Of a DNA stretch of 64,000 bases, positions 29,830 to 38,804 are shown in pieces (positions within the stretch are counted from its first letter, which is position 1; each line of letters starts with the position of its first letter). The stretch comes from Liquorilactobacillus cacaonum DSM 21116 (lineage in GTDB: Bacteria > Bacillota > Bacilli > Lactobacillales > Lactobacillaceae), in assembly GCF_001436735.1 (NCBI RefSeq), contig NZ_AYZE01000017.1, positions 79,931 to 143,930 on the forward strand, in the 5' to 3' direction. Below the pieces are notes generated by a model. It was given only the letters and a program-made list of their open reading frames with translations, was not told the origin of the DNA and ran no database searches. The position numbers and the translations under genes were made by a program.

Positions 29830-30630
29830 CTATTCATATTTTAAAACGGTATTTTTAATATCTGTTATCAGCATATGTCCTGGCGCATGAGTAATCACGA
29901 AATCAGGTTTTACCTGCATAATGGCATTTTGTGGTGTAACGCCACAAGGCCAAAACACTGGGACTTCACCTGGCTTGATGGAAACCATGTCGCCATAGTC
30001 AGGTTTTGAAATGTCTTTAATCCCAATTGCTTTGGGATTTCCAACTTGAATAGGGGCTCCATGGACTTTTGGCATTGCCGCAGTAACGTTTACTGCGGTA
30101 ACAACTTGGTTTTCTGGAATAGGGCGCATACTGACAACCATATTTCCATGGAATTTGCCAGCGGATTCAAGTGGAATTGAAGTGTTATACATTGGAACGT
30201 TTACGTTTTCAGTGATATGCCGGATTTCGATGCCTGCAGCGATTAATTCTGATTCAAATGAAAAACTACATCCGATTAGAAAGCTTACAAGATCATCTTG
30301 CCAGTAATCCTCAACACTTGTGACTTCACCAGTAGAGACACCGTTACGATAGATTCGATACTTTGGAAAATCGTTTGCAAGATCAACATCTGTTGCAAAT
30401 TTATGTAACTTTCGGCTTCCAATATCACTTACCTCCAAAACAGGGCAGGGTCGGGGATTTCGTTGTGTAAATAACAAAAAATCATATGCAAGTTCTTTTG
30501 GTAAAATTACTAAGTTAGCTTGAGTATATCCGTTTGCCAGACCACTTGTAGGACTTGTGAATTTTCCTGCTCGAATCAGTTTGCGAATTTCGACAGGACT
30601 TAAAGATGCAATGTTGGGTATTGATTCCAT
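29830..30630 (-). CDS. Putative hydro-lyase, DUF1445/YcsI family
   Basis: About 266 residues of the DUF1445 family (D-glutamate cyclase/YcsI-like hydro-lyase fold). Family segments include the N-terminal RKLIRAGKFTSPTSGLANGY, FCxxN-like FTQRNPRPCPVLE, FLIGCSFSFE, and near the C-terminus the FWPCGVTPQNAIM and ITHAPGHMLITD motifs. Some relatives interconvert D-glutamate and 5-oxo-D-proline, which would link it to the adjacent 5-oxoprolinase genes. ATG 30630 is six bases after AGGAGG. The exact reaction here is not known. Confidence 0.87.
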   Translation of the reverse strand: MESIPNIASLSPVEIRKLIRAGKFTSPTSGLANGYTQANLVILPKELAYDFLLFTQRNPRPCPVLEVSDIGSRKLHKFATDVDLANDFPKYRIYRNGVSTGEVTSVEDYWQDDLVSFLIGCSFSFESELIAAGIEIRHITENVNVPMYNTSIPLESAGKFHGNMVVSMRPIPENQVVTAVNVTAAMPKVHGAPIQVGNPKAIGIKDISKPDYGDMVSIKPGEVPVFWPCGVTPQNAIMQVKPDFVITHAPGHMLITDIKNTVLKYE

Positions 30631-30646
30631 CACGCGCCTCCTAAAA

Positions 30647-31966
30647 TTACTCTAATTTTGTTAATTTATCTAACCAATTAATATCAGTATTATTTTCAAT
30701 ATAATCCTGTTCATTTAATAATTGTGTTAAGAAGTCAAGATTGGTATTGATTCCAGATATTACGGTTTCATCAAGTGCATTTTTCATTAAGGTAATCGCT
30801 TTTTTTCGTGTGGATGCAAAGACGATAATTTTAGCAATCATTGAATCGTAATTGGGTGGAATAACGTATCCTTGATAGAGTGCAGTATCTATTCTGATAC
30901 CATAACCACCAGGAAGATGTAATGAAGTAACTTTGCCAGCATTCAAAGCGTTGATACGGCATTCAAGAGCAAAACCATTAGTTGTAAAAGCAGATTGGTC
31001 AAATGATAACGAGTGCCCCTGAGCAATTAGTAGTTGTAATTCAACAAGATCAAGTCCACTTGTAAGTTCACTGATTGGATGTTCAACCTGAATCCTAGTA
31101 TTCATTTCCATAAAATAAAAATGTTCAGGATCATCCAATAAAAATTCCATGGTACCTGCACCTACATAGCCGATTTGCTTGGCAGCCTTGATGGAAACTG
31201 CAAACATTTTTTGGCGAGTTTTTTCTGAAAGAGAGATTGCAGGAGCTTCTTCAATAACTTTTTGATGATGTTGCTGAATTGTGCAATCTCTTTCACCAAC
31301 AGCAATTACATTACCTTGCTGATCACCAACTATTTGAATTTCAATATGGCGAGGGTTTGGGAGGTACTTTTCTAAGTACATATGATTATCATTAAAAGCA
31401 TGCTGTGCTTCATTTTGTGCCAAATTAAATTCTGTGGGGAATTCTTTTTCATCATTGATTACACGCATACCTTTACCACCACCACCAGCACTAGCTTTTA
31501 ACATAACGGGGAAGCCAACTTTTTTTGCGTATGCTAAACCACTTGTTAAGTCTGTGAATTCGGTATCTCCACCTAAGACGACTGGCACTCCAGCAGCTTG
31601 CATTGTTTCTCGAGCTCTTGCTTTTTCTCCCATCAACGCAATAACACTAGCTTTTGGACCAATGAAAATGATTTTTTCTTCTTCACATTTTCTTGCAAAT
31701 TCTTCATTTTCAGATAGAAATCCATATCCGGGATGGATGGCATCCGCTTTTGTAACTTCTGCAGCAGCGATTACTGCATGAATGTTAAGATAACTTTTAT
31801 TAGGCTCGGCTGGTCCAATACAAATTGCCTCGTCTGCTAGTTGTACATGCATACTGTTCTTGTCAGCAGTTGAATAAATGGCTACAGTTTCTAACCCAAG
31901 ATTATGGCATGCTCTGATAATGCGTACTGCAATTTCTCCACGGTTAGCAATTAAAACTTTTTTCAA
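30647..31966 (-). CDS. accC: Biotin carboxylase subunit
   Basis: ATP-grasp enzyme that carboxylates biotin on a carrier protein using bicarbonate and ATP. 439 residues. N-terminal KVLIANRGEIAVRIIRA, the glycine-rich ATP loop KASAGGGGKGMR, EKYLPNPRHIEIQ, and MEMNTRIQVEHP (catalytic Glu/Asn/Arg) are intact. TTG start at 31966 after GAGGTGAG. No acetyl-CoA carboxyltransferase (accA, accD) or fab gene is nearby; instead the neighbours are a carrier protein and PxpB/PxpC, which are homologous to the carboxyltransferase part of urea carboxylase. So it probably serves this operon, not fatty acid synthesis. Confidence 0.93.
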   Translation of the reverse strand: MKKVLIANRGEIAVRIIRACHNLGLETVAIYSTADKNSMHVQLADEAICIGPAEPNKSYLNIHAVIAAAEVTKADAIHPGYGFLSENEEFARKCEEEKIIFIGPKASVIALMGEKARARETMQAAGVPVVLGGDTEFTDLTSGLAYAKKVGFPVMLKASAGGGGKGMRVINDEKEFPTEFNLAQNEAQHAFNDNHMYLEKYLPNPRHIEIQIVGDQQGNVIAVGERDCTIQQHHQKVIEEAPAISLSEKTRQKMFAVSIKAAKQIGYVGAGTMEFLLDDPEHFYFMEMNTRIQVEHPISELTSGLDLVELQLLIAQGHSLSFDQSAFTTNGFALECRINALNAGKVTSLHLPGGYGIRIDTALYQGYVIPPNYDSMIAKIIVFASTRKKAITLMKNALDETVISGINTNLDFLTQLLNEQDYIENNTDINWLDKLTKLE

Positions 31967-31977
31967 AAAAACTCACC

Positions 31978-32400
31978 TCATTTCTTAATTGCAATCAGAG
32001 CTTCGCCATATTCAACGGGATTCTCATTAGCAACTAAAATATCGGTAACGGTACCTGAGGTATCAGCTTTAACTTCAGTCATCATTTTCATAGCTTCAAT
32101 AATGCCGACGACTTGGCCTTTTTTTACTTGGTCACCAACCTTAACAAAAGGTTCTTCTTGAGGACTTGGCGAAGTGTAAAATGTACCAACAAAAGGTGCA
32201 TCAATCGTAATATTTTTATTTGTTGAGGTTGATTCTTGTGAAGTAACTGATTGGGAAGATGTATTTGAACTTGGAGTAGATATTTCAACTGGTAATTCTT
32301 TTTTTAGAATAACTTCTTCATCACCATTTCGTATCTCTAAATGTGTTAGTCCGGCATCTTGAAATTTGTTAATTAATTCATCTAAATCAGGTATTTTCAT
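31978..32400 (-). CDS. accB: Biotin carboxyl carrier protein
   Basis: 140 residues. A poorly conserved N-terminus and a Ser/Thr/Gln linker (about 40-62) precede the biotinyl domain (about 66-140). Lys105 in the EAMKM motif should carry biotin. The start overlaps the stop of pxpC (TAATG), implying coupled translation, and accC follows 11 bases later. It is the expected partner of the adjacent biotin carboxylase and presumably of a carboxyltransferase made by PxpB and PxpC. Confidence 0.94.
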   Translation of the reverse strand: MKIPDLDELINKFQDAGLTHLEIRNGDEEVILKKELPVEISTPSSNTSSQSVTSQESTSTNKNITIDAPFVGTFYTSPSPQEEPFVKVGDQVKKGQVVGIIEAMKMMTEVKADTSGTVTDILVANENPVEYGEALIAIKK

Positions 32401-33425
32401 TACATAACGCTCCTTTGATTATTAGTGAGTAGTTTTTCAATTTTTTTACTTGCTTTCCTAATAGGGCCAATCGGATATTGATACCTTTTTTTAAAAATAG
32501 TATCTGCAAAGTTATCTAAGAAATGATATTTTTCTCGTAATTTAGTAGTAGCATCCTCAATTGAAATTTCTTTGAAAAATAATGGGGTATTGTATGCAAA
32601 CTGTACAAATTTACTTAAATCGGTAGCGGCAATTGTTGCAATTACAGGATATCCACCGGCAGTTTGCCGATCAGCTAATAAAACAATTGGCTGTCCAGCT
32701 CTCGTAATTTGAACATTTCCTAAGACAGTTCCTTCCGAAAGCATATTTTTTTGAGGTATTTCTAAAGTTGGCCCATCCAAACGAAAACCCATTCGGTCAG
32801 CTTGTGCAGAAATTTTGAAAGCTTCATTTTGAAATGCTTTTTTAGCATTTTCGGAAAAAAGAGACCATTGTGGACCTTTAATAAAATGAATTATATTATT
32901 CGTTAAGGTCTGCTCCTCTGCTATTCTATTAGTCAAACTAGGCATAGTGTAGCATTCATTAATTTTTAAATTATCTCCAGCTATAAGAAGACGACCGTGA
33001 TAACCACCTAGCTTAACCCTTGTATTGGTTGAACGACTATCTAAAACAGGCGCAACTTGAATGCCGTTATTTGCAAATGAAATATAACCAAAGCGTCCTT
33101 TTGACATCGGTGAAAAGTGTAAAACATCACCTTTAGTTATTGAATAGGTGGTATTTAGATTGATTTTTAGTTTGTTGAGCATGGGAGAAGAGTCAGCACC
33201 AGTAACTGCGATAAAAGTATCGGCAAAAAACTTGATAGTTGGGCCAAGAATACTAAATTCAAGGGTTGCTGCTTTTTCTGAGTTATTTACTAAAAGATTA
33301 GCAAGACGATGTGCATATTGATCAATAGCACCTGATACTGGAATACCTTGTGCTTGATGACCAATTCTTCCAAGATCTTGTATTGTAGTGGCTAAACCAG
33401 GATTAATAATCTCGATGTTTGTCAT
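32400..33425 (-). CDS. pxpC: 5-oxoprolinase subunit C / biotin-dependent carboxyltransferase family (KipA)
   Basis: 341 residues of the KipA/AHS2 family, homologous to one half of the urea carboxylase carboxyltransferase domain. Conserved pieces include NPGLATTIQDLGRIGHQAQGIPVSGAID at the start (positions 8-35), FSILGPTIKF, and the end region AGQPIVLLADRQTAGGYPVIATI. AGGAGGAGG precedes ATG 33425. It lies between pxpB and accB. In the 5-oxoprolinase model it pairs with PxpB; here the presence of BC and BCCP genes makes a true biotin-dependent reaction plausible. Confidence 0.93.
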   Translation of the reverse strand: MTNIEIINPGLATTIQDLGRIGHQAQGIPVSGAIDQYAHRLANLLVNNSEKAATLEFSILGPTIKFFADTFIAVTGADSSPMLNKLKINLNTTYSITKGDVLHFSPMSKGRFGYISFANNGIQVAPVLDSRSTNTRVKLGGYHGRLLIAGDNLKINECYTMPSLTNRIAEEQTLTNNIIHFIKGPQWSLFSENAKKAFQNEAFKISAQADRMGFRLDGPTLEIPQKNMLSEGTVLGNVQITRAGQPIVLLADRQTAGGYPVIATIAATDLSKFVQFAYNTPLFFKEISIEDATTKLREKYHFLDNFADTIFKKRYQYPIGPIRKASKKIEKLLTNNQRSVM

Positions 33426-33441
33426 TTTTACCTCCTCCTAA

Positions 33442-34164
33442 TTAAAGAACCTTTAATTGATACTCACCATGAGCATCAAGTTCCTTGATAGCTTCATAGT
33501 CGGCCCGAGTAATTTGTTTGAATTTGATCGAATCACCAGCTTGAAATGGAGGTAATGGATTGTCGGGAGTATATAAAGTAACAGGTGTTCGACCTAAAAT
33601 GCGCCATCCACCAGGAGATGCAACAGGGTAAATACCAGCTTGCTTACCTGCAATAGCAACACTTCCTGGTGCGATTGAAGATCTGGGAACTTCAAGGCGA
33701 GCCATGGCAATTTGGTCTGGAACATTACCCATAAATGCAAATCCAGGCAAAAAGCCCATCATATAAATGAAGTATCGAGTACTAGAATGAATTTCAATTA
33801 GTTCTGGGATACTTAACTTACCAAAAGAAGCAACATCTGCTAAATCGATACCAAATTCAAGATCGTAACAGACTGGAATCTCGAAGGTTCTGCCATAAGT
33901 ATTTTTTTTCTCCAAAGTATAATTTACAAGAAATTTTTTCAACTTATTGCTAAATTTAAAATAATTCGTTTTTCTGATATCAAAGTAAACTGTTAGAGTA
34001 CGGTAAGCAGGTGCGATATCTGTGATTTCATCTTCATAAGAATCTCTCAACTGTGAAGCTAATTCCTGAATTAATTGATTTTCTGAGATATTAATTTGTT
34101 CAGGGAAAACAATATGGAGAGCTTGTTCGCCTGCAGGAATAAAATTATATTTATAAGTTATCAA
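33442..34164 (-). CDS. pxpB: 5-oxoprolinase subunit B (KipI/AHS1 family)
   Basis: About 240 residues of the KipI/AHS1 family, first gene of the operon. The conserved FMMGFLPGF-like segment appears as YMMGFLPGFAFMG, followed by RLEVPRSSIAPGSVAIAGKQAGIYPVASPGGWRILGRTP, the family signature region. The frame opens at GTG 34173, but AGAGGTG is well placed only for TTG 34164, which also matches the usual start of the family (ITYKYNFIPAGEQAL). Partner of PxpC. In B. subtilis the homologue was first described as an inhibitor of the sporulation kinase KinA, but a metabolic role is better supported. Confidence 0.92.
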   Translation of the reverse strand: MITYKYNFIPAGEQALHIVFPEQINISENQLIQELASQLRDSYEDEITDIAPAYRTLTVYFDIRKTNYFKFSNKLKKFLVNYTLEKKNTYGRTFEIPVCYDLEFGIDLADVASFGKLSIPELIEIHSSTRYFIYMMGFLPGFAFMGNVPDQIAMARLEVPRSSIAPGSVAIAGKQAGIYPVASPGGWRILGRTPVTLYTPDNPLPPFQAGDSIKFKQITRADYEAIKELDAHGEYQLKVL

Positions 34165-34173
34165 GTGTAACAC

Positions 34174-34601
34174 CTCTAATTTTTGCTAAGAAAAAGTAGA
34201 ACTGAGAAAAGTTAAATTATATGGTTTAAAATCAACTAACTGATTTTTTATACTATTCTTAGATTATAATTTTTGATTTTTATTAAGTCCTTAATTAATA
34301 AAATACCGGGTTTTCAGGTTTTTTTAAATAGAATATAACCAAAACCTAATTAAAATTATAGAAAGCGCATTTTTTATTATTTAATTAATCGCGTACAACT
34401 TTTTTCTTTGTATAATAAAGTGAATATTTATTCGTTAAATATTATTTATAACTAGTGAGTATGAAAATAGGAGTTAATGGTTCTTTGGCAAATTCGATGG
34501 ATAATTAAATTTATTTATTCGAAATTTGAAGTTATTTTCTTTAAAGAGATGAATAGAGATGGATTTTTTCTGGTAGAAAGACTTAGGGCTTTTTTTGCAT
34601 A
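34174..34601. other. Gene-free upstream region of the pxp operon
   Basis: About 430 AT-rich bases between the pxp operon and the terminator of the transporter gene. It should hold the pxp promoter on the minus strand, but no unambiguous -35/-10 pair stands out. A GAAAGCGCAT stretch at 34361-34370 is half of a catabolite-response element at best. No open frame with a ribosome site is seen. Confidence 0.5.
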
Positions 34602-34646
34602 AAAAAACCTGTTGTTAGATTACAAAAATAGTAATCTAACAACAGG
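34602..34646 (-). terminator. Terminator of the malolactic operon
   Basis: Perfect 16-base stem (34608-34623 with 34631-34646, CCTGTTGTTAGATTAC) followed on the minus strand by seven T's (A's at 34601-34607). Confidence 0.9.
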
Positions 34647-34664
34647 AAAAAGGATAGAGCAGTA

Positions 34665-36080
34665 TTAATAAACACCGCAGAGTTTCATCCATAAGCTACC
34701 AAGGCCTAACCAGACGATTAAATAGACTGGGCCAAGAATAGCATTTAGTTTCCACCAATCTTTTTGAGAAACATAACCTGCTGAAAAAAGAATAGGAGCA
34801 GGACCGTTACTGTAATGAGTAGTGGATGCAAACAAATTACCAAAGAAGCCTAGTAATAAAGCTCCTAATAGAGGAGGAACTCCTGCAGCAACAGCGACAC
34901 CGAGCAATGCAGAATACATTGCACTAACATGAGCGGTTGCACTTGCAAAGAGATAATGGGAGTAAAAGTAAAATAAAATAAGAATTACTAAAACTAAGGG
35001 CCAAGATAGGCCATGAACACTTGTTGCAATGGCTTTACTTAGCCAAGGAATAAAGCCTAAAACATTTAATTCATTGGCCATCATTACTAAAATAGAAAAC
35101 CAAGTTAGTGTATTCCAAGCTCCCTTTTCTTGTAAGATATCACTCCAACTAAGAACTCCAGTTAACAATAGAAGCGATAAAGCAATGAAGGCTGTTAATG
35201 TGGAATCAATATTTAATGTGCCTCCTAAGACCCAAAGAAGCAGTGCCACAACAAAAATACCAGCCATGAATTTTTCAGATAGGGACATTTTTCCCATTTT
35301 TGCAAGTTGTTCATCTGCCCAATCTTTTGCATTAGGTGTTTCTTTAATTTCTGGCGGGTAGAGTTTATAAATGATAAAAGGCACTAGAATTAAACTAATA
35401 ATTCCTGGAACAAGCGCCGCAAGAAACCAACCCATCCAAGTAATATTTATGTGTGAACTTTTTGCTAGTGATTGTGCTAATGGGTTACCAGCCATTGCTG
35501 TCAAAAACATTGCAGCGGTAATCATGTTTCCGTGAAATTCAGCAAAAGTTAAAAATGATCCTACTTTACGTTGTGTATTATCATCTGGTGAAGAGCCAAA
35601 TGAACGAGATAATGAATTTATAATTGGATACATGATACCACCAGCACGAGCTGTGTTACTAGGAGTTGCAGGAGCTAAAATTAGGTCAACGCCAATCAAG
35701 GAGTAAGCTAATCCCAAAGTTTTTTTGCCAAAAATTCTTACAAACCCAAGGGCAATCCTTCTACCTAAACCAGTCTTGATGAATCCTCTAGAAATAAAGA
35801 ATGCCATAGCGACTAACCAAATACTGTTATTACCAAAACCGGCTACTGCAGTGTCAATATTTACCTCATGGGTGATGACGGTTATTGTAAAACCAATTAT
35901 AGCAACTGCGCCAATTGGTAGTGGTTGTGTAATACAGCCAATAATCGTGGCTACAAAAATAGCAAGCATATGCCATGCAACAATAGAAACACTTTCTGGT
36001 CGTAAGGGAGTTGCCAACCATATGATTAGAGCTACAACAATTGGAGAAATAAACTTCTTATAATTTATTTTGGTAACCAA
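34665..36080 (-). CDS. Dicarboxylate transporter, DASS (CitT/SLC13) family
   Basis: Membrane carrier of about 471 residues with some 12 helices, in the divalent anion:sodium symporter superfamily (2-oxoglutarate/malate translocator type). Family signatures include FGNNSIWLVAMAFFISRGFIKTGLG, the SNT-like pair in APATPSNTARAGGIMYPI, and the second half motif SATAHVSAMYSALL. TTG 36080 is chosen since AAGGAGG lies 11 bases upstream; the longer frame from ATG 36125 would overlap mleS. It directly follows the malolactic enzyme gene, so it probably brings in malate or exchanges malate for lactate. The usual lactobacillar mleP belongs to another family. Confidence 0.88.
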   Translation of the reverse strand: MVTKINYKKFISPIVVALIIWLATPLRPESVSIVAWHMLAIFVATIIGCITQPLPIGAVAIIGFTITVITHEVNIDTAVAGFGNNSIWLVAMAFFISRGFIKTGLGRRIALGFVRIFGKKTLGLAYSLIGVDLILAPATPSNTARAGGIMYPIINSLSRSFGSSPDDNTQRKVGSFLTFAEFHGNMITAAMFLTAMAGNPLAQSLAKSSHINITWMGWFLAALVPGIISLILVPFIIYKLYPPEIKETPNAKDWADEQLAKMGKMSLSEKFMAGIFVVALLLWVLGGTLNIDSTLTAFIALSLLLLTGVLSWSDILQEKGAWNTLTWFSILVMMANELNVLGFIPWLSKAIATSVHGLSWPLVLVILILFYFYSHYLFASATAHVSAMYSALLGVAVAAGVPPLLGALLLGFFGNLFASTTHYSNGPAPILFSAGYVSQKDWWKLNAILGPVYLIVWLGLGSLWMKLCGVY

Positions 36081-36096
36081 AATGCCTGAAGCCTCC

Positions 36097-37716
36097 TTAA
36101 TATTCAGGTGCCCATTTGGCATCATTTATTGCAGAAGCAACATCATCGATTTTTTCTCTTGTTAAGCCTTGGAGTTTTGCACTTTCAGCAACAGCTAAAG
36201 CTACAGTAGTTGAGAAATGGTCTAATTTAGAAACAGGTGGTAAAACGGCTGCCCCAGCTTCTTTAGGATCTACAATACCGCCAAGTGAATGAGCAGCAGC
36301 TGAAATCATTGCATCATTCAAAACAGTTGCAGTGGAAGCTATTATTCCTAGACCAAGTCCAGGATAGACAAGAGCATTATTTGCTTGACCAATATGATAC
36401 GTCACACCATTGAATTCGACATCAGGTGCGGGAATACCTGTAGCAACAAGAGCACGACCCTCAGTCCATTGGATTAAGTCAATGGCTTTAGCTTCTGCCA
36501 GTTTTGTAGGATTAGACAATGGGAAGATAATTGGACGTTTTGTGTGTGCAGCCATTTCACGTATAACATCTTCAGTGAATGTACCAGGCTGTGTCGATGT
36601 TCCAACAAGAATAGTTGGATGAATTGCCTTAACTACAGCCAAAAGATTTGTGAGCTCATCTGCATTTGAAAATTCATTTCTTGAACGTGCAAATGGTTTT
36701 TGTTCTGGTGTAAGCGTCGTATCATCATCAAATAATAAACCTTGTTTATCTACCATATAGAAGTGTTTACGAGCTTCTTGTTCAGATAATCCTTCTTGAA
36801 TAAACTCGTCATAAATTCGCTTTGTAATACCTGCTCCAGCTGTTCCGGCACCAAAACAAAGATATATTTGGTCAGTCATTTTTTGTTTAGATATATTCAA
36901 GGCACCTAATATCCCTGCAAGAGTAATAATTCCGGTACCTTGGATATCATCATTAAAAGTTGTGATTTTATCTTTATATTTGTTAAGAAGGTTAGCAGCA
37001 TTATCACGCCCGAAGTCTTCAAAATGTAAATAAAGATTAGGGAATAAGTGCTCTGCTGTTTCAACAAATTTATCAACAAATTCATAGTATTTATCACCCG
37101 TAATCCGACTATGATGATTACCAAGGTAAAGAGGATCCTTTAAAAGCTTATCGTTATTTGTTCCTGCATCTAAAACAACAGGTAAAACTTGGCTTGGATC
37201 AATCCCAGCTGCCGCAGTATAGACCATCAATTTACCCACAGCAATGTCTACACCGTTTGTTCCCCAATCGCCAATCCCAAGAATACCCTCAGCATCAGTT
37301 ACTACAATAAGCCTGATATTACGCCCATCAGCAGCATTTTTTAGTGAGTTTTCAATGATATCTTGATTATCGATAGACAAAAAAGTTGCATTTTGTGATT
37401 GGACATAAAGTTCACTATAATTCTCAATAGTATCAGCAATAGTTGGATCATACACAATTGGCATGAATTCAACAACATGCTGGCTAAAAAGCTTGTAGAA
37501 AAGTACGTGGTTCTCATTGAATATTTGCATTAAGAATAGACGCTTTTCAAGATCAGATACTTTTGTTTGGTATTGTGCATATGTTTGTGCAACTTGTTGC
37601 TCAAGCGTTTGGACGTAAGGGGGTAAAAGCCCCTCTAATCCAAATTGTTTACGTTCTTCTAAAGTAAAAGCTGTTCCTTTATTTTTAAATGGATCGTTAA
37701 TGATACTCATTCCCAT
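36097..37716 (-). CDS. mleS: Malolactic enzyme
   Basis: Decarboxylates L-malate to L-lactate and CO2 with NAD+ and Mn2+, giving a proton-motive gain and deacidification. 539 residues, the length of malolactic enzymes (MleS/MleA), with the malic enzyme fold. Key segments: [36 protein letters not shown] and FNDDIQGTG (metal ligands), then the NAD-binding [11 protein letters not shown]. The C-terminal DAKWAPEY matches malolactic rather than plain malic enzymes. It is first gene of the operon with the dicarboxylate transporter, divergent from mleR, with a TTGACT/TATATT promoter upstream. Confidence 0.94.
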   Translation of the reverse strand: MGMSIINDPFKNKGTAFTLEERKQFGLEGLLPPYVQTLEQQVAQTYAQYQTKVSDLEKRLFLMQIFNENHVLFYKLFSQHVVEFMPIVYDPTIADTIENYSELYVQSQNATFLSIDNQDIIENSLKNAADGRNIRLIVVTDAEGILGIGDWGTNGVDIAVGKLMVYTAAAGIDPSQVLPVVLDAGTNNDKLLKDPLYLGNHHSRITGDKYYEFVDKFVETAEHLFPNLYLHFEDFGRDNAANLLNKYKDKITTFNDDIQGTGIITLAGILGALNISKQKMTDQIYLCFGAGTAGAGITKRIYDEFIQEGLSEQEARKHFYMVDKQGLLFDDDTTLTPEQKPFARSRNEFSNADELTNLLAVVKAIHPTILVGTSTQPGTFTEDVIREMAAHTKRPIIFPLSNPTKLAEAKAIDLIQWTEGRALVATGIPAPDVEFNGVTYHIGQANNALVYPGLGLGIIASTATVLNDAMISAAAHSLGGIVDPKEAGAAVLPPVSKLDHFSTTVALAVAESAKLQGLTREKIDDVASAINDAKWAPEY

Positions 37717-37752
37717 GTCTTTCAGACCTTTCTTTTGTTAAGATATACATAG

Positions 37753-37780
37753 AATATACCTAGTGGTTTTTTATAGTCAA
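37753..37780 (-). promoter_or_regulatory. mleS promoter
   Basis: On the minus strand TTGACT (37775-37780) and TATATT (37753-37758) are 16 bases apart, about 40 bases before the mleS start. Confidence 0.75.
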
Positions 37781-37794
37781 AAAATATTTTTTTA

Positions 37795-37809
37795 ATAAGA
37801 AATTCTTAT
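37795..37809. promoter_or_regulatory. LysR-type (MleR) binding box
   Basis: ATAAGAAATTCTTAT, a 7-base inverted repeat around one base and a T-N11-A motif. It lies in the mleR-mleS gap, centred roughly 55 bases upstream of the expected mleS transcription start, the normal activation site for LysR proteins. Confidence 0.65.
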
Positions 37810-37855
37810 AATGGATTAAAAAAGCTTAGTCTGATGATGAAAGAGGGCCCTTTTT

Positions 37856-38746
37856 ATGAATACAAAAGATCTTGAATATTTTATAAGGTTAACTGAAATT
37901 AAAAATTTTTCGAAGGTTGCAAAAGAATTTGGAGTTAGTCAACCTACAATTACATTTGCTTTACAAAGGTTGGAAGAAGAAGTTAATTCGCGTTTGATAA
38001 TTAGACACCGAGCACAAGGAAAACTTTTAATTACTGATAGTGGTGCGCAGTTGCTTAATCACGCACAAAGAATGTTGATGCATTACAATTTAGTGAAAAA
38101 AGAGATTACAAGCAGTCGCTTGAAGATGCTGTCATTAGGGTTACCACCGATTATTGAAAATAATTATTTTCCGAATGTTGCAAAAGATTTAAAGGAAAAT
38201 GGACTTTTAGATAAGATTCAGACAATGGAGTATGGTTCAAAAACAACTTTAAAGGCCTTGCAAAATGGAGAAATTGATATGGCGCTTTTGGGCTCAATTG
38301 ATCCTTTGAGTGATGAATTAATAATAACGGAGGAATTTGACCGTCAGCCATTTGGAATATTTGTCCCTAAAAGTCACCCGCTAGCGCAAAGAGAAAAGGT
38401 TTGGTTTAAGGATTTAAAAGGTGAAGATTTTGTGTTATTTAAAAATGGATTTGTACATAATCAAGCGTTTGAACTACTTGCTGCTCGTAATCATTTTCGC
38501 CCACATATTGTCTTTAGGTCAAATGGTACGCACAGTCTAATGAATTTAATCGCTGATGGTGTAGGAATTGGATTTTTGACAGCAGTTGTTAATCCAATTC
38601 GTAAAGATATTGTCAAGGTTGAACTGTTAGACACTGATGTTCCAATGTTTGTGACAAGTATAGCTTATAGAAGGTCACATGTTTTCAATAAATTGCAGCA
38701 AGCTATTTTGGACAATATTCGAAGAACACTTATTAATAACGAGTGA
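37856..38746 (+). CDS. mleR: LysR-family regulator of malolactic genes
   Basis: 296 residues. N-terminal winged helix-turn-helix (about 1-60) with LEYFIRLTEIKNFSKVAKEFGVSQPTITFALQRLEEEV, then the periplasmic-binding-like effector domain (about 90-295). Divergent from mleS and its transporter with a T-N11-A palindrome in between, as in other lactic acid bacteria, where MleR activates malolactic fermentation in the presence of malate. The ribosome site is GAGGG near ATG 37856. The name rests on both context and LysR type. Confidence 0.88.
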   Translation: MNTKDLEYFIRLTEIKNFSKVAKEFGVSQPTITFALQRLEEEVNSRLIIRHRAQGKLLITDSGAQLLNHAQRMLMHYNLVKKEITSSRLKMLSLGLPPIIENNYFPNVAKDLKENGLLDKIQTMEYGSKTTLKALQNGEIDMALLGSIDPLSDELIITEEFDRQPFGIFVPKSHPLAQREKVWFKDLKGEDFVLFKNGFVHNQAFELLAARNHFRPHIVFRSNGTHSLMNLIADGVGIGFLTAVVNPIRKDIVKVELLDTDVPMFVTSIAYRRSHVFNKLQQAILDNIRRTLINNE

Positions 38747-38804
38747 AATTTATAATTAATTTAGTTAAAGTGTAGTTAGTGAGAAAAAGTTCAGGGGGGA
38801 TTTA

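Noticed and set aside
30647..32400. accC and accB as part of fatty-acid acetyl-CoA carboxylase
   Set aside because: No accA, accD or fab genes are adjacent and the flanking genes are pxpC and the DUF1445 gene. A dedicated role is more likely, though the rest of the genome is not visible.
34361..34374. Catabolite-response element (GAAAGCGCAT...)
   Set aside because: Only the left half matches the consensus; the right half (TTTT) does not, and the distance to pxpB is large.
35029..36063. Plus-strand frames opposite the DASS transporter
   Set aside because: They are reflections of the hydrophobic codon pattern of the real gene, without start signals.
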